Of a stretch of 64,000 nt of DNA, positions 51,305 through 59,449 are shown one piece after another; position 1 is the first letter of the stretch; each line of letters opens with the position of its first letter. Source of the DNA: W0P28-013 sp051870755 (lineage in GTDB: Bacteria > Bacteroidota > Bacteroidia > Bacteroidales > Paludibacteraceae); NCBI GenBank assembly GCA_051870755.1, contig JBJECE010000018.1:62001-126000 (forward strand), read 5' to 3'. The notes under the pieces are model-generated. The model was not told the origin of the DNA. It was given only the letters and a program-made list of their open reading frames with translations, and searched no databases. Made by a program: the position numbers and the translations under genes.

Positions 51305-52609
51305 ATGAACACAAATTTTATCGAAGAATTGAAATGGCGTGGTATGTTGGCGCAGATGATGCCCGGAACGGAGGAATTGTTGGCAAAAGAGATGGTTACG
51401 GCCTATCTCGGCACCGACCCCACAGCCGATAGTCTGCACATCGGACATTTGTGCGGCATAATGATGTTGCGGCATTTTCAACGTTGCGGCCACAAACCGA
51501 TTATTTTGGTAGGCGGCGCCACGGGCATGATAGGCGACCCGTCGGGCAAAAGTCAGGAACGCAATCTGCTGAATGCCGAAACGCTGTATCACAATCAGGA
51601 GTGCATCAAAGCGCAAGTGGCGCGATTTCTTGATTTCGATCCTGCGTTGCCGAATGCAGCCGAAATGGTCAACAACTACGATTGGATGAAAGATTTCACA
51701 TTCCTTGATTTCGCGCGCGAGGTGGGCAAACACATCACCGTCAATTACATGATGGCCAAAGACAGCGTGCAGAAACGCTTGAACGGCGAGGCACGCGATG
51801 GTTTGTCGTTCACCGAATTTACCTATCAACTGCTGCAGGGGTACGACTTTTTGCATCTCTATCGCACAAAAAACTGCAAACTGCAACTTGGAGGCAACGA
51901 CCAATGGGGCAACATCACCACCGGCACCGAACTGATTCGTCGTACGTTGGGCGCCGACTGCGAAGCCTTTGCCTTGACCTGCCCGCTCATCACCAAAGCC
52001 GATGGCAAAAAATTCGGCAAAACCGAAAGCGGCAACATCTGGCTCGACCCGAATCGCACATCGCCCTATCAATTCTACCAATTCTGGCTCAATGTGAGCG
52101 ACGATGATGCCGAGAAATACATCAAAATATTCACGAACATCACGCAGGAGGAGTGCACGCAGTTGGTGGACGAACACCGCCAAGCACCGCATTTGCGCTT
52201 GTTGCAACGTCGTTTGGCACAAGACGTTACGATACTTGTGCATGGCGAAGCCAATTATCAGGCTGCCGTCGAAGCATCGAACATCCTGTTTGGCAACGCT
52301 ACGGCTGAAACTCTGCACAAAATCGACGAAACGACCCTTTTGCAGGTGTTCGAAGGCGTGCCGCAATTCGAAATTTCGCGCGCAGAACTTGAAACCGGCA
52401 TCCGTCCGCTCAATTTGCTGGCCGAAAAAACGCAGATTTTTGCTTCGAAAGGCGAAGCCCGAAAAATGATGCAGGCCAACGGATTCAGCATGAACAAAGA
52501 GAAACTGACCGACACCGAAACACCCATCACGGCATCGGCGTTGCTCAACGATAAATACATATTGTTTCAAAAAGGCAAAAAAAATTACTATTTGGTAGTG
52601 GCTAAATAA
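51305..52609 (+). CDS. tyrS: Tyrosyl-tRNA synthetase
   Basis: 434 residues. A class I synthetase that charges tRNA-Tyr. The HIGH motif is HIGH at 45-48 and the KMSKS counterpart is KFGKT at 236-240. Tyrosine-site blocks VGGATGMIGDPSGKS, LLQGYDFLHLY and LGGNDQWGNITTG are present. The last 80 residues are an S4-like RNA-binding domain. The start is ATG 51305; an in-frame ATG at 51245 lies upstream of the promoter box. A strong terminator follows. Confidence 0.98.
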   Translation: MNTNFIEELKWRGMLAQMMPGTEELLAKEMVTAYLGTDPTADSLHIGHLCGIMMLRHFQRCGHKPIILVGGATGMIGDPSGKSQERNLLNAETLYHNQECIKAQVARFLDFDPALPNAAEMVNNYDWMKDFTFLDFAREVGKHITVNYMMAKDSVQKRLNGEARDGLSFTEFTYQLLQGYDFLHLYRTKNCKLQLGGNDQWGNITTGTELIRRTLGADCEAFALTCPLITKADGKKFGKTESGNIWLDPNRTSPYQFYQFWLNVSDDDAEKYIKIFTNITQEECTQLVDEHRQAPHLRLLQRRLAQDVTILVHGEANYQAAVEASNILFGNATAETLHKIDETTLLQVFEGVPQFEISRAELETGIRPLNLLAEKTQIFASKGEARKMMQANGFSMNKEKLTDTETPITASALLNDKYILFQKGKKNYYLVVAK

Positions 52610-52642
52610 AAACAATGCCCGTCGGACAACGACCGTACTTTG

Positions 52643-52675
52643 CGCCACATACGTTTGTGTGTGGCGTTTTTGGTA
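52643..52675 (+). terminator. Terminator after tyrS
   Basis: CGCCACATAC (52643-52652) pairs with GTGTGTGGCG (52657-52666) with one G-T pair and a four-base loop, followed by TTTTTGG. Confidence 0.88.
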
Positions 52676-52681
52676 TTTTGC

Positions 52682-52712
52682 TTGCACGATTGGCAAAAAA
52701 AATATATCTTTG
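52682..52712 (+). promoter_or_regulatory. Promoter of the U32-family gene
   Basis: TTG at 52682-52684 and TATCTTTG at 52705-52712, 20 bases apart. It lies directly after the tyrS terminator and 32 bases before the ATG at 52745. Confidence 0.7.
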
Positions 52713-52744
52713 CAAATTGGAGTGCAACCAAATTACTTCTGTCA

Positions 52745-53998
52745 ATGCAACGCAGCGATTTTGAAATAATGGCGCCTGTCGGCTCGTGGGAGAGTTTGAC
52801 TACGGCCATTGCCGCCGGCGCCGATTCGGTCTATTTCGGCATCGAAAAATTGAATATGCGCAGTCGGTCGTCGGCCAATTTTACGACTGACGATTTGCGC
52901 GAAATCGTGCGCATTTGCAACGAACATGGCGTCAAGTCGTATCTGACCGTCAATACGGTGATTTACGACGACGATATGGCGCTGATGCACGAGATTGTCG
53001 ATACAGCGAAATGTGTCGGCGTGTCGGCCATCATCGCTTGCGACGTGGCTGTGATGCAGTACGCCAACAGCATCGGCGTAGAGGTGCACTTGTCCACGCA
53101 ACTGAACATATCGAATGTCGAAGCGCTGAAGTTTTATGCGCAATTTGCCGATGTGGCGGTGTTGGCGCGCGAACTCAATTTGAAGCAGGTGGCTGAAATT
53201 TATCACCATATTTGCGAAGATGGTATTCTCGGACGAAGTGGTAGGCCTATTCGCATCGAAATGTTTTGCCATGGCGCTTTGTGCATGGCCATTTCCGGCA
53301 AATGCTATTTGAGTCTGCACGAATTTAACGTGTCGGCTAATCGGGGAGCGTGTATGCAGGTGTGCCGGCGCGGTTACACGGTGCGCGACAAAGATTCCAA
53401 CATTGCCCTCGATATTGATAAGGAGTACATTATGTCGCCAAAGGATTTGAAAACCATTCATTTCCTGAACAAAATGATCGATGCCGGCGTGCGCGTGTTC
53501 AAAATCGAAGGACGTGCGCGTGGCGCCGAATATGTGAGTACCGTCGTGTCGTGCTATCGCGAGGCGGTCGATAGTTATTTGGGCGGCACTTTCACGGCCG
53601 ATAAAATTGCCGCGTGGGACGAACGTTTGGCGCGCGTGTTCAATCGCGGTTTTTGGAATGGCTATTATTTGGGGCAGCGGCTCGGCGAATGGAGCCATGT
53701 GTACGGCTCGCAGGCTACCCGTCGCAAAGTGTATGTGGGCAAATGCACCAACTATTTTGCAAAAATCGGCGTTGCCGAATTTGTGGTCGAGGCGCAACCG
53801 CTGGCTGTCGGCGACGAATTTTTGATAATTGGTGCCACCACAGGTGCGTACGAAGGCACAGCGCATGAATTGCGTGTCGATCTGAAAGCGGTTGACCGTG
53901 CGCAAAAAGGCGAGTTTTTCTCGCTGAAAACCGATGTGCCGATTCGTCGCAACGACAAATTGTACAAAATGGAAATTATCGACAAACAAATACTCTGA
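52745..53998 (+). CDS. U32-family protein, probable tRNA U34 hydroxylase (TrhP-like)
   Basis: 417 residues. The U32 signature E-x-F-x2-G-A-L-C-x4-G-x-C-x-L-S is present at 172-190. The cysteines expected to hold an iron-sulphur cluster are C180, C187, C203 and C207 (ALCMAISGKC, GACMQVC). The N-terminal barrel starts with EIMAPVGSWESLTTAIAAGADSVYFG. Family members TrhP and RlhA hydroxylate RNA bases with prephenate as a helper; the length and sequence fit TrhP, which makes 5-hydroxyuridine at tRNA position 34. The old peptidase label is unlikely to describe the activity. Its stop overlaps the next start by one base. Confidence 0.8.
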   Translation: MQRSDFEIMAPVGSWESLTTAIAAGADSVYFGIEKLNMRSRSSANFTTDDLREIVRICNEHGVKSYLTVNTVIYDDDMALMHEIVDTAKCVGVSAIIACDVAVMQYANSIGVEVHLSTQLNISNVEALKFYAQFADVAVLARELNLKQVAEIYHHICEDGILGRSGRPIRIEMFCHGALCMAISGKCYLSLHEFNVSANRGACMQVCRRGYTVRDKDSNIALDIDKEYIMSPKDLKTIHFLNKMIDAGVRVFKIEGRARGAEYVSTVVSCYREAVDSYLGGTFTADKIAAWDERLARVFNRGFWNGYYLGQRLGEWSHVYGSQATRRKVYVGKCTNYFAKIGVAEFVVEAQPLAVGDEFLIIGATTGAYEGTAHELRVDLKAVDRAQKGEFFSLKTDVPIRRNDKLYKMEIIDKQIL

Positions 53999-54558
53999 TG
54001 ACAAACGAAGAAAAAATGTTGGCCGGTTTGCCGCATGACGCACTCGATCCGCTTTTGCTCGACAAGTTGGCTGTTACAAAGGATTTGATTTGGGAATACA
54101 ACCAACTTCGGCCGTCGGACAAGGAGGCGCGCAATGCACTGATTCGAAAAATAATCGGCAAAACAGGTAATACATTTACATTTATGCAACCGTTTTATTG
54201 CGACTATGGCAGCCATATCGAAGTTGGCGATTGCTTTTTTGCCAACTACAATTTTGTCGTGCTCGACGAGGCCAAAGTAACTATCGGGCATCATTGCTTT
54301 ATCGCACCGAATGTGAGTATTTATACGGTCGGTCATCCTACCGATCCTGTGGCGCGGAATCAGTATGTCGAAATAGCCAAACCGGTAACCATCGGCGATA
54401 ATGTATGGATTGGTGGCAGTGTTACGATTTTGCCCGGCGTAACCATTGGTAATAACGTAACCATCGGTGCGGGCAGTGTAGTCGTTAAAGATATTCCTGA
54501 TAACTGTGTCGCGGTAGGCTATCCGTGTAAACCGATAACTTTTTTGACACCCAAATAA
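53998..54558 (+). CDS. Maltose/galactoside-type O-acetyltransferase
   Basis: 186 residues of the left-handed beta-helix acetyltransferase class. A helical start (MTNEEKMLAGLPHDALDP) is followed by hexapeptide repeats, for example IGHHCFIAPNVSIYTVGHP (with the catalytic histidine) and IGDNVWIGGSVTILPGVTIG. These enzymes move acetyl from acetyl-CoA to a sugar or thiogalactoside. The ATG overlaps the stop of the U32 gene (TGATG). The physiological acceptor is unknown. Confidence 0.88.
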   Translation: MTNEEKMLAGLPHDALDPLLLDKLAVTKDLIWEYNQLRPSDKEARNALIRKIIGKTGNTFTFMQPFYCDYGSHIEVGDCFFANYNFVVLDEAKVTIGHHCFIAPNVSIYTVGHPTDPVARNQYVEIAKPVTIGDNVWIGGSVTILPGVTIGNNVTIGAGSVVVKDIPDNCVAVGYPCKPITFLTPK

Positions 54559-54567
54559 CGCAACATT

Positions 54568-56106
54568 ATGCTGGTAAAAACATTCGGCGCTGCCGTGCAA
54601 GGCATCAATGCCATTTTGGTAACGATAGAAGTCAATATTTCGCAAGGCATCAAATTTTTCCTTGTCGGGCTGCCCGACAATGCCGTCAAAGAGAGCCACG
54701 AACGCATCATGTCGGCGTTGCAATACAATCGGATTCCGATTCCGCGCAAACAGGTGGTCATCAATATGGCGCCGGCCGACATTCGCAAGGAAGGCGCTGC
54801 CTACGATTTGCCTTTGGCCATCGGCATGTTGGCTGCGTCGGGTGTCGTGGCTGCCGACGATATTGAACACTATGTCATTATGGGCGAACTCTCGCTCGAT
54901 GGCACTCTGAAACCGATAAAAGGCGTGCTGCCGATTGCGATTTTGGCGCGCGAAAACGGCTTCAAAGGTTTTATTGTGCCGAAAGAAAATGCGCGCGAAG
55001 CCGCTGTCGTCAACGACTTGGATGTGCTTGGCGTTGATAATATTACCGAAGTGGTCGATTTTTTCAATCACAAAACAACTTTGGAACCGACCGTTGTCAA
55101 TACGCGCGACGAATTTTATGCACATGCGGCCACATTCGAACTCGACTTCGCTGACGTGAAAGGTCAGGAGAATGTGAAACGCGCCATCGAAGTGGCTGCT
55201 GCCGGCGGACACAATATTATAATGGTAGGCCCGCCGGGCGCCGGCAAGTCGATGATGGCCAAACGCATTCCAACCATTCTGCCGCCGCTGACGCTGCACG
55301 AAGCGCTCGAAACGACCAAAATTCACTCCGTAGCCGGCAAAATCGACAGCAAAACATCGCTCATGGCACAACGCCCGTTCCGCAATCCGCATCACACCAT
55401 ATCCGATGTGGCGCTGGTGGGCGGTGGCACCTATCCGCAGCCGGGCGAAATTTCGTTGGCACACAATGGCGTGTTGTTTCTCGACGAATTGCCCGAATTT
55501 AAGCGTCAGGTGCTGGAGGTGATGCGCCAGCCGCTCGAAGACCGCAAAATCTGTATCTCGCGTGCCAAATTCGCTGTGGAATATCCGGCAAGTTTTATGC
55601 TGGTGGCCGCCATGAATCCGTGTCCGTGCGGATACTACAATCACCCGAATCGCGATTGCGTCTGCTCGCCGGGTATGATTCAAAAATATCTGAGCCGCAT
55701 CAGTGGGCCGCTGCTCGACCGCATCGACATGCACATCGAAATAGTGCCGGTACCGTTCGACAAACTCTCCGAAATGGCGCCGGCCGAGCCGAGTGCCGTC
55801 ATTCGCGAACGTGTCATCGCAGCGCGACGCATTCAGGCAGCGCGTTTCTGCAACGACGAAGGTGTCTATTGCAACGCACAAATGTCGTCGAAGATGCTAC
55901 GTAAATATTGTGCCGTTGACGATGCCGGTCAGCAACTCTTGAAAGCTGCCATGGCGCGCATGAATCTTTCGGCACGCGCCTACGACCGCATACTGAAAGT
56001 GGCGCGCACCATCGCCGATTTGGCCGGCAGCGAACAAGTTCAGACCGAACATTTGGCCGAGGCCATCAATTATCGCAATCTCGACAAAGAAGGTTGGGCG
56101 GGCTGA
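54568..56106 (+). CDS. comM: YifB/ComM-family Mg-chelatase-like AAA ATPase
   Basis: 512 residues. An N-terminal Lon-protease-like fold (SQGIKFFLVGLPDNAVKESHER) precedes the AAA module: Walker A GPPGAGKS at 221-228, Walker B region FLDELPEF at about 304-311, and a NPCPCGYYNHPNRDCVCSP zinc-finger-like insert that marks ComM. Family members form hexameric helicases that help branch migration in natural transformation. The gene lies nine bases after the acetyltransferase gene. Competence in this organism is not shown by it. Confidence 0.92.
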   Translation: MLVKTFGAAVQGINAILVTIEVNISQGIKFFLVGLPDNAVKESHERIMSALQYNRIPIPRKQVVINMAPADIRKEGAAYDLPLAIGMLAASGVVAADDIEHYVIMGELSLDGTLKPIKGVLPIAILARENGFKGFIVPKENAREAAVVNDLDVLGVDNITEVVDFFNHKTTLEPTVVNTRDEFYAHAATFELDFADVKGQENVKRAIEVAAAGGHNIIMVGPPGAGKSMMAKRIPTILPPLTLHEALETTKIHSVAGKIDSKTSLMAQRPFRNPHHTISDVALVGGGTYPQPGEISLAHNGVLFLDELPEFKRQVLEVMRQPLEDRKICISRAKFAVEYPASFMLVAAMNPCPCGYYNHPNRDCVCSPGMIQKYLSRISGPLLDRIDMHIEIVPVPFDKLSEMAPAEPSAVIRERVIAARRIQAARFCNDEGVYCNAQMSSKMLRKYCAVDDAGQQLLKAAMARMNLSARAYDRILKVARTIADLAGSEQVQTEHLAEAINYRNLDKEGWAG

Positions 56107-56142
56107 TAACTTTTGTAAATCACACAAAAACACAATATAGAT

Positions 56143-56553
56143 ATGGAATTTGAAGATATTATTTATGTGTTGGTGGTCTTGGTGGCTGTTGGCGCCGGCA
56201 TTCTCAAACGGATAAATAATTCGTTTGCCAAAGCGGCCAAACAGCGTCCCGCACAGCCGAAACCGATGGAAGAACCGGCCGACAAATGGGAGCAACCTTT
56301 GCAACAAATGGCTACCGAGTCGTTCCCGGAAGTGAAGTTCGTTTCTACCGAAACGCCGGCCGATGCAGCGGCCACTGTCGTTGAACAACCCATTGTCAAT
56401 CAGCATTCTATGTCCGAATCCGAACGCCCGCATTCATCGGTTGCAACCGAACCGCTCGCCGACGAAGTGCTGCCGCCGCTGATTGATTTTACCGATATGG
56501 ACGAGGTGAAAAAAGCAGTCGTGGCGCACGAAATTTTACAACGAAAATATTAA
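56143..56553 (+). CDS. Hypothetical protein with one N-terminal membrane segment
   Basis: 136 residues. MEFEDIIYVLVVLVAVGAGILKR is a single transmembrane or signal-anchor segment with basic residues following, so the rest is probably cytoplasmic. Residues 30-110 are acidic and proline-rich with no clear fold. The C-terminus DFTDMDEVKKAVVAHEILQRKY is helical and looks like a conserved tip. It lies 36 bases after comM and before greA. I do not recognise the family. Confidence 0.6.
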   Translation: MEFEDIIYVLVVLVAVGAGILKRINNSFAKAAKQRPAQPKPMEEPADKWEQPLQQMATESFPEVKFVSTETPADAAATVVEQPIVNQHSMSESERPHSSVATEPLADEVLPPLIDFTDMDEVKKAVVAHEILQRKY

Positions 56554-56580
56554 AAACGACATCGAAGTACGTTTTTTTTT
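56552..56580 (+). terminator. Weak terminator after the hypothetical gene
   Basis: AAAAACG (56552-56558) pairs with CGTTTTT (56570-56576) in an A-T-rich stem, followed by more T. It is weaker than the other terminators in the window. Confidence 0.45.
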
Positions 56581-56589
56581 GCGAAAAAA

Positions 56590-56621
56590 TTTGGTGCAAT
56601 CGACAAAAAGTTGTACCTTTG
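56590..56621 (+). promoter_or_regulatory. Promoter of greA
   Basis: TTTG at 56590-56593 and TACCTTTG at 56614-56621, separated by 20 bases. The transcript would have a leader of about 65 bases containing the hairpin at 56640-56669. Confidence 0.75.
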
Positions 56622-56639
56622 CATCAACATACGGAAGGG

Positions 56640-56669
56640 TTCCAACGACTGTTGGGATTCTTTTGTTTT
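56640..56669 (+). terminator. Terminator-like hairpin in the greA leader
   Basis: TTCCAAC (56640-56646) pairs with GTTGGGA (56651-56657) around the loop GACT and is followed by TTCTTTTGTTTTA. It lies between the greA promoter and its ATG at 56693, so it would end transcripts before the gene. Confidence 0.6.
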
Positions 56670-56692
56670 ACACTATATAAAAAGTTAAAATT

Positions 56693-57163
56693 ATGGCAGT
56701 AGTTTACATGACCGAAGACGGTTACAAAAAATTGTTGGCGCAAATAGAGCACATGGAAACGGTAGAACGCCCATTGATTTCGCACCAAATAGCCGAAGCA
56801 CGCGACAAAGGCGACTTGTCGGAAAACGCAGAATACGATGCCGCAAAAGAGGCACAAGGCATGTTGGAAATGAAAATTGCGCAACTGAAAGAGCAGGTGG
56901 CCAATGCACGCTTGATTGACGAAAGCAAACTCAAAACCGATGTCGTACAAATTTTGAGCAAAGTGCGCGTGCGCAATCATGCCAACGGACAAGAGGTGGA
57001 ATACACCATCGTGAGCGAAAGCGAAGCCAACTATCGCGAAGGAAAATTGGCTATAACGACGCCGATTGCCAAAGGCTTGCTCGACAAAAAAGTGGGCGAT
57101 GTGGCCGAAATTCAAGTGCCCGCCGGCTTGCTGAAACTCGAAATTTTGTCAATCTCAATCTGA
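56693..57163 (+). CDS. greA: Transcription elongation factor GreA
   Basis: 156 residues, standard length. GreA restarts backtracked RNA polymerase by stimulating RNA cleavage. The coiled-coil N-terminal domain (TEDGYKKLLAQIEHMETVERP, ARDKGDLSENAEYDAAKE) carries the acidic tip residues D and E that act at the catalytic site. The C-terminal FKBP-like domain ends in GDVAEIQVPAGLLKLEIL. It is followed eight bases later by the HIT-family gene. Confidence 0.98.
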   Translation: MAVVYMTEDGYKKLLAQIEHMETVERPLISHQIAEARDKGDLSENAEYDAAKEAQGMLEMKIAQLKEQVANARLIDESKLKTDVVQILSKVRVRNHANGQEVEYTIVSESEANYREGKLAITTPIAKGLLDKKVGDVAEIQVPAGLLKLEILSISI

Positions 57164-57171
57164 AAATAGTC

Positions 57172-57567
57172 ATGGCAACCCTGTTTACGCGCATCATCAA
57201 TGGCGAAATTCCTTGTTATAAGGTCGCCGAAAACGATCGCTATTTTGCTTTTCTCGACATCAATCCGTTGGCCAAAGGGCATACGCTGGTGGTGCCGAAA
57301 GTCGAAGACGATTACATCTTCAATCTGGACGACGATACTTATGCCGGTCTTATGTTGTTTGCTAAACAAGTGGCTCACGCACAGCAACTTGCTATTCCGT
57401 GTAAACGCATCGGCGTGGCGGTGTTGGGCATGGAAGTGCCGCATGTGCATGTGCATTTGGTGCCGATGCAAAGCGAAGGCGATATGAATTTTGCAAAACA
57501 AAAACTGCAATTAGAGCCGACCGAAATGGCCGAAATAGCAGCGGCGATCGCGGCAAAAATGGCCTGA
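57172..57567 (+). CDS. HIT-family nucleotide-binding protein
   Basis: 131 residues. The histidine triad is H91-V-H93-V-H95-L (PHVHVHLVP) with the usual FTRIINGEIPCYKV start and DINPLAKGHTLVVPK in the middle. These are nucleotide hydrolases or transferases (Hint-like) acting on AMP conjugates. It lies directly after greA with no promoter between, so the two are probably one operon. Confidence 0.95.
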   Translation: MATLFTRIINGEIPCYKVAENDRYFAFLDINPLAKGHTLVVPKVEDDYIFNLDDDTYAGLMLFAKQVAHAQQLAIPCKRIGVAVLGMEVPHVHVHLVPMQSEGDMNFAKQKLQLEPTEMAEIAAAIAAKMA

Positions 57568-57590
57568 AGTAATTTTTTTTGCAAAAAACG

Positions 57591-57621
57591 TTTGCCGATT
57601 CAATAAAAATATGTAATTTTG
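57591..57621 (+). promoter_or_regulatory. Promoter of the tRNA-Met gene
   Basis: TTTG at 57591-57594 and TAATTTTG at 57614-57621 with 19 bases between. The tRNA begins 22 bases after the -7 box. Confidence 0.75.
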
Positions 57622-57643
57622 CAATCCCAAATTTTGGGAAGAT

Positions 57644-57717
57644 GGCGGGATAGCTCAGTTGGTTAGAGCGTCGGATTCATAACCCGGAGGTCTCGAGTTC
57701 AATTCTCGATCCCGCTA
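57644..57717 (+). tRNA. tRNA-Met (anticodon CAT)
   Basis: A full cloverleaf can be drawn. The acceptor stem is GGCGGGA with TCCCGCT (a G-T first pair), the D arm GCTCAGTTGGTTAGAGC, and the anticodon CAT is at 57678-57680 in the loop TTCATAA. The T arm is TCGAG-TTCAATT-CTCGA and the discriminator is A73. CCA is not encoded. The anticodon stem has one A-C mismatch next to the loop. The first pair is not the C-A mismatch of an initiator, so it is an elongator Met tRNA, or possibly an Ile tRNA read through lysidine modification. Confidence 0.93.
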
Positions 57718-58326
57718 CACGAACGATGAATTTTCTGTCGAAGAGAGTTCATCGTTTTTGTTTTGCGTGCCGACCGGCTTGTTGAAACACTCTTCCCACC
57801 ATACCCACAGCAAGAAAATGATAGCATAGAAAGCGTATTTCGACACATAGTCGTGAAGCACGGGAAACCACTCGGGGCAGTCGCATACGGCCATCGACAA
57901 CAGTGCAATGCGCAGCACATTTATCGCATAACACACGACAATGCCCATCGGAATGAACCATAACTTGTGTCGCCATGCACCGCGACTGCATAGCAGAATG
58001 CAGCAAAAGATGAACGTCTGTTTGATGCCTGTGCAAGCCCAAATGATGCGGACGCGCCGCCCGTTGCCGAAACTGACCAGCGTGTCGTCGGCCAGCGACA
58101 CATCGTAGCCGATTCCGTGCAGCAACCATTGTACAGCCGAGGCGATGTGCGCACTCATCCAAATGAATGGCGCCGAGATGTCGCAGCCGAAAAATGTAAC
58201 GGCGTTGCTGCCTTCGTCGCCGATGACAGTCAGTTTCCAAACAAAATGCGCCACTATCAGTACCAACATAAAGCGCAAAATGCCGCGATAAGGTGCGATG
58301 TTCTGTTTCAATGTATCAAAATTCAT
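57715..58326 (-). CDS. Exosortase/archaeosortase-family protein (XrtF-like)
   Basis: 203 residues with about seven to eight hydrophobic segments, an inner-membrane cysteine transpeptidase candidate. The catalytic residues of exosortases are in place: C98 in WACTGIKQ, R139 in NVLRIALL and H158 in FPVLHDYVSKY. Exosortases cut and attach proteins that carry a PEP-CTERM-like tail. The length and Bacteroidota setting fit the XrtF type; the target is unknown. ATG 58326 (MNFDTLKQN) is chosen; an ATG at 58380 would overlap tsaD. The gene follows tsaD by 11 bases. Its TAG stop overlaps the end of the tRNA gene by three bases. Confidence 0.85.
   Translation of the reverse strand: MNFDTLKQNIAPYRGILRFMLVLIVAHFVWKLTVIGDEGSNAVTFFGCDISAPFIWMSAHIASAVQWLLHGIGYDVSLADDTLVSFGNGRRVRIIWACTGIKQTFIFCCILLCSRGAWRHKLWFIPMGIVVCYAINVLRIALLSMAVCDCPEWFPVLHDYVSKYAFYAIIFLLWVWWEECFNKPVGTQNKNDELSSTENSSFV
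57722..57764 (+). terminator. Terminator of the tRNA gene, inside the exosortase coding end
   Basis: AACGATGAA (57722-57730) pairs with TTCATCGTT (57748-57756) around a 17-base loop and is followed by TTTGTTTT. It lies within the codons for the last dozen residues of the convergent exosortase gene. Confidence 0.65.
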
Positions 58327-58337
58327 AGTGTTGATGC

Positions 58338-59354
58338 TTAGATGGTTACGCGTGCGAATGGCGGTAGTGCGATGTCGCAAAAGTCGTTATCTTGATATTT
58401 GAAATAGCCGGTGATGGCCACCATGGCTGCATTGTCGGTGGTGTACGAAAATTTCGGGATGAAAACCTCCCATTGTTTTCGTTCGGCACGCTCCAAAAAT
58501 GCCGCCCGCAGTCCCGAATTGGCCGAAACGCCGCCGGCCACTGCTACTTGTTTGATGCGCAAATCTTTGGCGGCGCGTTCCAACTTTTTCATCAGAATGT
58601 TGATGATGGTTTTTTGCAACGAAGCGCACAAATTTGCTTTGTGCTGCTCAATGAAGTCGGGCTGGTCGCGCAGTTGGTCGCGCAGAAAATAGAGGAACGA
58701 CGTTTTCAGCCCGCTGAAACTGTAGTCGTAACCGGCGATGTTCGGTTTGCTGAATGCGAATGCGTTCGGGTTGCCGCTTTGAGCGAGTTTGTCGATGAGC
58801 GGTCCGCCGGGATAGGGCAGCCCCATCACTTTGGCGCACTTGTCAAAGGCTTCGCCGGCGGCGTCGTCGATGGTTTGCCCCACGACTTGCATATCGTTGT
58901 AGTGTTTTACCAAGACGATTTGCGAATTGCCGCCCGACACGAGCAGACACAGAAACGGGAACGCCGGTTGCCGGTTGTCGGCGCCGGGCTCTTGGATAAA
59001 ATGTGCAAGAACGTGTGCTTGCAAGTGGTTGACGTCGATGAGCGGTATGTCGAGCGCACACGCCATGCCTTTGGCAAACGATGTGCCGACCATGAGCGAG
59101 CCCAGCAGTCCGGGACCGCGCGTGAATGCGATGGCGCTCAATTCCGATTTGTCGATGCCGGCGCGTTTCAGTGCCTCGTGGACTACGGGGACGACGTTCT
59201 GCTGATGCGCTCGCGAGGCCAATTCGGGTACCACGCCGCCGTATGATTCGTGCACGGCTTGGCTGGCCGTAACGTTTGAGAGTAAAAAACCGTCGCGAAT
59301 GACGGCTGCCGAGGTGTCGTCGCACGAAGATTCGATGCCTAAAATCGTTATCAT
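58338..59354 (-). CDS. tsaD: tRNA N6-threonylcarbamoyladenosine transferase TsaD
   Basis: 338 residues. It transfers the threonylcarbamoyl group to A37 of tRNAs that read ANN codons, together with TsaB and TsaE. Blocks: GIESSCDDTSAAVI at the start, then ESYGGVVPELASRAHQQN, the metal-binding H110 and H114 in NHLQAH, and LLVSGGNSQIVL. The C-terminal VAGGVSANSGLR is also typical. The exosortase gene follows in the same direction and tamB is divergent, an arrangement I recall from Bacteroidales genomes. Confidence 0.98.
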   Translation of the reverse strand: MITILGIESSCDDTSAAVIRDGFLLSNVTASQAVHESYGGVVPELASRAHQQNVVPVVHEALKRAGIDKSELSAIAFTRGPGLLGSLMVGTSFAKGMACALDIPLIDVNHLQAHVLAHFIQEPGADNRQPAFPFLCLLVSGGNSQIVLVKHYNDMQVVGQTIDDAAGEAFDKCAKVMGLPYPGGPLIDKLAQSGNPNAFAFSKPNIAGYDYSFSGLKTSFLYFLRDQLRDQPDFIEQHKANLCASLQKTIINILMKKLERAAKDLRIKQVAVAGGVSANSGLRAAFLERAERKQWEVFIPKFSYTTDNAAMVAITGYFKYQDNDFCDIALPPFARVTI

Positions 59355-59441
59355 ACCAAAAAATCGGTTTAAGTTAGCACAATATTTGCTTATTTTTTAC
59401 TTGAAAAACGTTTTGTTGTGCGTTTTTACGCAAAAAAATAC

Positions 59442-59449
59442 TATATTTG
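59442..59449 (+). promoter_or_regulatory. -7-like box overlapping the tamB start region
   Basis: TATATTTG matches TAnnTTTG. The TTG at its 3' end is also the only early in-frame start codon upstream of the tamB membrane segment, so promoter and start cannot both be real as drawn. The nearest upstream TTG is 23 bases away. Confidence 0.4.

Noticed and set aside
53752..55881. A 709-codon minus-strand frame over the acetyltransferase and comM genes
   Set aside because: The plus-strand genes here have clear motifs and tight spacing; the antisense product is rich in H, R and F and matches nothing.
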